Positions 59,801 through 64,000 of a stretch of 64,000 nt of DNA are shown piece by piece (the stretch's first letter is position 1; each line of letters opens with the position of its first letter). The position numbers and the translations under genes are program-made. The notes under the pieces were generated by a model. That model was not told the DNA's origin. It made no database searches and saw only the letters and a program-made list of their open reading frames with translations. Source of the DNA: Granulicella arctica (GTDB taxonomy: Bacteria; Acidobacteriota; Terriglobia; Terriglobales; Acidobacteriaceae). Location of the stretch: positions 1-64,000 of the forward strand of contig NZ_JACCCW010000001.1 in assembly GCF_013410065.1 (NCBI RefSeq), given 5' to 3'.

Positions 59801-61465
59801 ATGGCACAAGATAAATTACGCATGATTCCGCTGGGAGGCCTTGGCGAGTTCGGTATGAACTGCATGGCGCTCCGCTGGCAAGACGACATTATTGTTATCG
59901 ACGCTGGTCTGATGTTTCCCGAAGAAGAGCTCCTGGGCGTCGACATCGTCGTTCCGGATATCAGCTACCTCACCGAAAACCGGTCGAAGGTCAAGGCCAT
60001 CCTCCTCACCCACGGCCACGAAGACCACATCGGCGGCCTCCCGTGGATCCTGTCCGAGCTGAACGTTCCCGTCTACGGAACCGAGTTCACCCTGGCCTAC
60101 GTCGAGGGCAAGCTCGAAGAGCATCGCCTGCTCGACGACGCCGACCTGAACGAGATGATCCCCGGCAAGCGCTTCACCCTTGGGCCGTTCTCGATCATGC
60201 CGATCCGCGTCACGCACTCGCTCGTCGATTGCGTCGCGCTGGCCATCCACACCCCCGTCGGCGTCGTGCTGCATACCGGAGACTTCAAGGTCGATCTCTC
60301 CCCGCCGGACGGCAAGCCCTTCGACCTCCACGCCTTCGCCGAGCTCGGCAAGCAGGGCGTCCTCGCGCTCCTACAGGACTCCACCAACGTCGACCGCCCC
60401 GGCTACACGCCCAGCGAGCGCGCGGTGCGCCCACGACTGGACGAGATCTTCGGGCAGACCAAGAAGAAGCTCTTCTTCAGCTGCTTCTCCTCCTCCATCC
60501 ATCGCATCCGCCTCGCCATGGAGCTGGCAGCAGCCCACAATCGCAAGGTCGCCATCATCGGGCGCTCCCTCGATAACTCCACGGAGATCGCGCAGGACCT
60601 CGGCTACCTCGACGTCCCGCCGGGACTCATCATCAACCCCGGCCAGATCCGCGACATGCCCGCGAACAAGGTCTGCATCATGATCACCGGCACACAGGGC
60701 GAGCCCATGAGCGCCCTCAGCCGCGCCGCGGTCAACAACCACAAGTTCGCGCACATCGACGCGGGCGACACCGTGCTGCTCAGCTCACGCGTCATCCCGG
60801 GCAACGAAAAAGGCATCTATCGGATGATCGATCACCTCGAGCGCCGCGACGCAAAGGTGATCCACGACGACGGAACCGCCGGCCTGATCCACGTCAGCGG
60901 CCACGGTAGCCAGGAAGAGCTGCGGCTGATGATTAACCTCGTCCGTCCGAAGTTCTTCATCCCTGTGCACGGAGATTATCGCCACCTCAAGCGCCACGCG
61001 GAGCTCGCCGCCGGCATGGGCATCGTCGAAAAGACAATTCTGCTCGAAGACGGCGACGTACTCGAACTCGACAAGACCTCCGCCACCAAAAACGGCAAGG
61101 TCACCGTCGGCCGCGTCTGCATCGACTCCGGCGGAACCTCGACCGACGTCGTCGAAGACCTCGTCATCCGCGACCGTAAACATCTCAGCGAAGACGGAAT
61201 CGTACTGCCGATCATCGCCATCAACAAGAAGACCGGCAAGGTCGAAAATCCGCCCGAGATCGTCATGCGCGGCATGGCCATCGGCGACGAAGAGATGATC
61301 GCAGAGGCCCGCCAGGTCGTACTCCGAACCCTCGACTCCTCAAGCCCCGAAGAGAAGAAGGACTACGGCGTCATCAAGGAAAAGATCCGCAACGACCTGA
61401 AGCGCTACATCCAGAAGAGCACCAGCAGGCGGCCTCTCATCATGCCGGTGATTCTTGAAATCTGA
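59801..61465 (+). CDS. rnj: Ribonuclease J
   Basis: Metallo-beta-lactamase/beta-CASP nuclease with 5'-to-3' exo- and endonuclease activity in mRNA decay and rRNA maturation. The 554-aa protein has HGHEDHIGG (near 73-81), GDFKVD, the beta-CASP motif SCFSSSIHRI and ending region HVSGHGSQEELRLMINLVRPK with HGDYRHL. The start is ATG 59801 (MAQDKLRMIPLGGLGEFG). It is preceded by the dapD terminator and followed by a strong bidirectional terminator. Confidence 0.95.
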   Translation: MAQDKLRMIPLGGLGEFGMNCMALRWQDDIIVIDAGLMFPEEELLGVDIVVPDISYLTENRSKVKAILLTHGHEDHIGGLPWILSELNVPVYGTEFTLAYVEGKLEEHRLLDDADLNEMIPGKRFTLGPFSIMPIRVTHSLVDCVALAIHTPVGVVLHTGDFKVDLSPPDGKPFDLHAFAELGKQGVLALLQDSTNVDRPGYTPSERAVRPRLDEIFGQTKKKLFFSCFSSSIHRIRLAMELAAAHNRKVAIIGRSLDNSTEIAQDLGYLDVPPGLIINPGQIRDMPANKVCIMITGTQGEPMSALSRAAVNNHKFAHIDAGDTVLLSSRVIPGNEKGIYRMIDHLERRDAKVIHDDGTAGLIHVSGHGSQEELRLMINLVRPKFFIPVHGDYRHLKRHAELAAGMGIVEKTILLEDGDVLELDKTSATKNGKVTVGRVCIDSGGTSTDVVEDLVIRDRKHLSEDGIVLPIIAINKKTGKVENPPEIVMRGMAIGDEEMIAEARQVVLRTLDSSSPEEKKDYGVIKEKIRNDLKRYIQKSTSRRPLIMPVILEI

Positions 61466-61483
61466 TCGCAGCTCCAATTACAC

Positions 61484-61510
61484 AAAAGCGCCCCTCCATG
61501 GGGCGCTTTT
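61484..61510. terminator. rnj terminator (bidirectional)
   Basis: Perfect 11-bp stem AAAAGCGCCCC/GGGGCGCTTTT with loop TCCAT. Confidence 0.85.
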
Positions 61511-61512
61511 GT

Positions 61513-61776
61513 GTTGATGTGAAACTCCAAGCCGTTCAACATGCGCTCACCTTGCGCATGCCCCGGAGCCAGCGTGAGCGCATGTTGAACGGCTTTACGA
61601 GCCTCCACAATCTGCCCATCACGCGCATGCAGAACTCCAAGATTATTCCAACCATCAGGATCATTCGGAGTCAGTTTGGGCGCCACCTGCTGCTCACGAA
61701 TCGCATCTAGAGCCAGTTCCCGCAACTCATTGACCTGGAACAGCTGCGCACGAGGAAAATCCTCGGCACTATTTTT
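61513..61776 (-). pseudogene. Truncated TPR-protein remnant
   Basis: The minus strand reads AEDFPRAQLFQVNELRELAL, then NDPDGWNNLGVLHARDGQIV and EARKAVQHALTLAPG, one clean tetratricopeptide repeat and part of a second. No ATG or GTG lies in frame (only a TTG at 61725 without a ribosome site), and the frame runs on without a stop through the rnj terminator and into rnj itself. It therefore looks like the C-terminal remainder of a decayed TPR gene just downstream of dnaJ. Confidence 0.55.
61529..61595. repeat. 22-bp perfect inverted repeat inside the TPR remnant
   Basis: AAGCCGTTCAACATGCGCTC continues with AC and pairs exactly with its complement at 61574-61595; the spacer is 23 bases. Both arms encode plausible TPR sequence on the minus strand. 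Confidence 0.85.
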
Positions 61777-61789
61777 CTGATCCTAACTC

Positions 61790-63019
61790 CTATACCTCCG
61801 CGAATAGCCCCTCGCGCGGATCATCCGGGTTCAGCTTCGCCAGCTCGCGAAGAATCTCCTTCGAGCGCTCGTCCTGCACCTTCGGCACCACAACCTTCAC
61901 CTCGACGATCTGGTCGCCGCGGACTCCCTCTCGCGCAGCCGAAGCCACACCCTTCTCGCGCAGCCGAAGCTTCTGCCCCGTCTGCGTCCCTGGCGGAATC
62001 TTCAACTGCGTCCGACCGCCGCCATCATGCGTATCGATCGTCGGCACGTCGATCTTCGCTCCAAGCGCAGCCTCCGCAACCGTCACCGGAACCGTGACAT
62101 AGATGTCATCGCCCGTCCGCTTGAAGACCGGGTTCGTGCCCGCCTTGATGATCAGGAACAGATCGCCCGCAGGGCCGCCGCCGGTTCCGGCATTCCCCTT
62201 CCCCGCCAGCCGAATCCGCTGGCCATCGCGTGTACCCGCCTTGATGCGAAACTCCAACGGCTCACGCCTCGTCACCACGCCCTCGCCATCGCAAGTCGCA
62301 CAAGCATTCTGCACACGTCCGCTGCCGCCGCAGCGCGGGCATTGGATATTGAACTTCATCCGCCCGCCCATCTGCGTCACCTGGCCCGAACCGTGGCACT
62401 CGGGACACTCCATGCTCCCGCCCGTCGTCGACTTGCCCTTGCACGTCGGGCAGATCTCTTGCCGCTGAATCTCCAGCTTCGCCACGCCGCCGCGCACCGC
62501 CGTCCAGAAGTCCACGCTCACCTGGTACTCCAGATCGGTCCCCGGCTGCGCACCACGCGCCTGCGAGCCCTTCTGTCCGCCAAAGATGCCCCCAAAGATG
62601 TCCTTAAAGCTGCCGCCGAAACCACCACCGCTCTGCGCCTGACCGCCGCCACGCTCCTGAAAGTCCGAGAAGTCGAAGCCACCGAAATCAATCGGCACCT
62701 CTTGCCCGCCACGAGCAGAACCATATCCCGCAGAAGACGCACCACCATAACCGCCCCGCGCCGCAGCCTCCGCCGCAGCCGGGTCGATATTGTCCGAGTA
62801 AAAGCCGAACTGGTCGAAAACCTTCCGCTTCTTGTCGTCGCTCAGCACGTCGTTCGCCTCGGAGATCTCCTTGAACTTCTCCTCAGCCTTCTTGTCCCCC
62901 GGATTCACATCCGGGTGATACTTCCGCGCCAGCTTGCGGAAGGCCTTGCGAATCTCATCCGCGGTCGCCGTCTTCTTTACGCCCAGCGTGCCGTAGTAGT
63001 CCTTCGTCTGTGTCGCCAT
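61790..63019 (-). CDS. dnaJ: Chaperone DnaJ
   Basis: Hsp40 co-chaperone that stimulates DnaK ATPase (409 aa). J domain with HPD at 35-37, then a Gly-rich region ([17 protein letters not shown] and [15 protein letters not shown]), then the zinc-binding domain with four CxxCxGxG units: [24 protein letters not shown] and CATCDGEG. The C-terminal substrate-binding domain is intact. DnaK and GrpE are not adjacent. A 56-residue protein is encoded upstream on the same strand. Confidence 0.95.
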   Translation of the reverse strand: MATQTKDYYGTLGVKKTATADEIRKAFRKLARKYHPDVNPGDKKAEEKFKEISEANDVLSDDKKRKVFDQFGFYSDNIDPAAAEAAARGGYGGASSAGYGSARGGQEVPIDFGGFDFSDFQERGGGQAQSGGGFGGSFKDIFGGIFGGQKGSQARGAQPGTDLEYQVSVDFWTAVRGGVAKLEIQRQEICPTCKGKSTTGGSMECPECHGSGQVTQMGGRMKFNIQCPRCGGSGRVQNACATCDGEGVVTRREPLEFRIKAGTRDGQRIRLAGKGNAGTGGGPAGDLFLIIKAGTNPVFKRTGDDIYVTVPVTVAEAALGAKIDVPTIDTHDGGGRTQLKIPPGTQTGQKLRLREKGVASAAREGVRGDQIVEVKVVVPKVQDERSKEILRELAKLNPDDPREGLFAEV

Positions 63020-63078
63020 AGTTTGTTCGTCGTCCGTTCCTAACCAGTGTCACCCGTCCCACCGGCACATGCAATCCT

Positions 63079-63249
63079 TCAGTTCCACACATGCCGCGCA
63101 TCCACCTGTTCGATCGAGAACATCTGGTCCGGCTCCATCGCCTGCATGCGCTGCACAAACGCAACTGCTTCCTGCTTCGTGTTGAAGATCATCCGGTTAT
63201 ACAGCTGTCCAGCCCGCACCTGATCGCACTGCCAAATCATCTCTGCCAT
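63079..63249 (-). CDS. Small soluble protein (56 aa), function unknown
   Basis: Starts MAEMIWQCDQVRAGQLYNRM, then IFNTKQEAVAFVQRMQAMEP and ends SIEQVDARHVWN. The ribosome site GAGGAG lies ahead of the ATG. The sequence reads as a small alpha/beta protein rather than a chance frame, and it lies 59 bases ahead of dnaJ on the same strand, so it may be co-transcribed with it. I do not recognise a family. Confidence 0.6.
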   Translation of the reverse strand: MAEMIWQCDQVRAGQLYNRMIFNTKQEAVAFVQRMQAMEPDQMFSIEQVDARHVWN

Positions 63250-63384
63250 CGCCCTTTACTCCTCTTGCAAGATTGAGTTCCAGGTTGCATTGAGTACGGT
63301 CCCGAATCATTCGCAGTTGCAATTTCTCGATCTTTACCTTTGATTCACATTCTGCCCCTTCAGACGCAGGAATGATCTACTCTG

Positions 63385-64000
63385 TTACTCCGGCTGGCAA
63401 GTCGGGCACCAGTAAAGGTTCCGGCCAGCCATATCCTTCTTCATCACCTTCGTCCCGCAGACAAAACACGGCTTCCCATGGTGCCGATAGACATAGTGCG
63501 CTTCTTCCTTCAGCACCTTGCCCTTACCACTTGGCCTGTCCTTCGGCAGCGTCGTCACAATCCTTCTATCGACCATCCCCGCCTTCATCAGCGGTAACGC
63601 ATCCTTCCAGATCGCCCGCAGCGTCTCCTCCGCAACATCCTTACCCGCAATAAACGGACTCAGCCGCGCCCGAAACAGCAGCTCCGCGCGATAGATATTC
63701 CCAATCCCTGCCGCAATCGCCTGATCCATCAGCAGCGCACCGATCGGCTTCTTGCTCTTGTGCACCTTCGCGACGAACTCGTCGGGAGCGTCCCCATTCA
63801 ACGGATCAGGCCCCAACCGCTTAAGGAGCTTCTCCCACTGCTCCTGCGTGTAGACCGTGCAATCCATCGGCCCGCGCAGCTCCACCCAGGCCACCAGCTC
63901 CGGCGCAATATGTCCTGTTCCATCATCCTCCGAGTACCATCCATGCCGCTTGCTCTCACCCGGAGCAGCGGGCTTCTTCGCCGCCGCCGCATTCCACATC
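63385..64000 (-). CDS. Fpg/Nei-family DNA glycosylase, C-terminal part (cut by the window edge)
   Basis: Base-excision repair glycosylase/AP lyase that removes oxidised bases. Only the last 205 residues are in the window. The H2TH region is visible in KSKKPIGALLMDQAIAAGIGN and IYRAELLFRARLSPF. A C-terminal four-cysteine zinc finger follows (CFVCGTKVMKKDMAGRNLYW, then CPTC). The catalytic N-terminal proline lies outside the window, so Fpg versus Nei cannot be separated with confidence; the wording of the H2TH part favours the Nei/endonuclease VIII side. Confidence 0.85.
   Translation of the reverse strand, partial: MWNAAAAKKPAAPGESKRHGWYSEDDGTGHIAPELVAWVELRGPMDCTVYTQEQWEKLLKRLGPDPLNGDAPDEFVAKVHKSKKPIGALLMDQAIAAGIGNIYRAELLFRARLSPFIAGKDVAEETLRAIWKDALPLMKAGMVDRRIVTTLPKDRPSGKGKVLKEEAHYVYRHHGKPCFVCGTKVMKKDMAGRNLYWCPTCQPE

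Noticed and set aside
61498..61710. A plus-strand frame downstream of rnj
   Set aside because: It is the complement of the TPR remnant and inverted repeat, without ribosome site or domain.

Overview
The window (about 60% GC, no tRNA, rRNA or CRISPR seen) reads as a chromosomal segment of an acidobacterium, most likely a Terriglobus/Granulicella/Edaphobacter-type member of the Acidobacteriaceae. The pointers are two very large Oar-like TonB-dependent receptors with an N-terminal carboxypeptidase-regulatory-like domain, an acidobacterial-type VWFA protein, a GlgM-like GT4 glycogen synthase, many Tat-type signals, and several small or low-complexity proteins I cannot place elsewhere. This is inferred from protein character; no database search was possible.

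Layout. 0-8.3 kb: the tail of an IS481-type transposase at the left edge, an NtrY/NtrX-like two-component pair whose regulator has lost the GAFTGA loop, an M20 amidohydrolase, a glycogen synthase and era, separated by a family of intergenic repeats (seven copies, same orientation). 8.3-14 kb: a NIPSNAP protein and the conserved phoH-ybeY-corC block (minus strand), interrupted by a GH16 glucanase gene whose 5' end looks like a copy of the ybeY 5' end; then rpsT with a clear promoter and terminator. 14-28 kb: peptidases, transporters, thrC, a deoxyhypusine synthase-like gene, pgm and pckG. 27.8-32.9 kb: the most interesting stretch, namely a candidate small RNA, a leaderless-looking polycysteine leader peptide, an attenuator-like terminator, a 41-residue membrane protein, a YeiH-family transporter and a TonB-dependent receptor. 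33-36.3 kb: a lower-GC VOC/TetR/MFS group. 36.3-49.6 kb: sucA, two cold-shock genes with duplicated leaders, cmk coupled to a gene for a Gly/Arg/Phe/Pro-rich disordered protein, mutL, a Tat-signal oxidoreductase and a second TonB receptor. 49.7-64 kb: pyk, BrkB, thioredoxin, VWFA and VOC proteins, polyphosphate glucokinase, a Tat-signal aminotransferase, dapA-dapD, RNase J, a decayed TPR fragment carrying a 22-bp perfect inverted repeat, dnaJ, a 56-residue conserved-looking protein, and a DNA glycosylase cut by the right edge.

How the genes fit together. Central carbon and glycogen functions (glycogen synthase, pgm, pckG, pyk, polyphosphate glucokinase, sucA) are scattered rather than in one operon. 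RNA-processing and translation genes (phoH, ybeY, era, rpsT, rnj, csp) and amino-acid biosynthesis (thrC, dapA, dapD) make up most of the remaining housekeeping content. The candidate regulatory system worth testing is the polycysteine leader and attenuator in front of the small membrane protein and the YeiH transporter.
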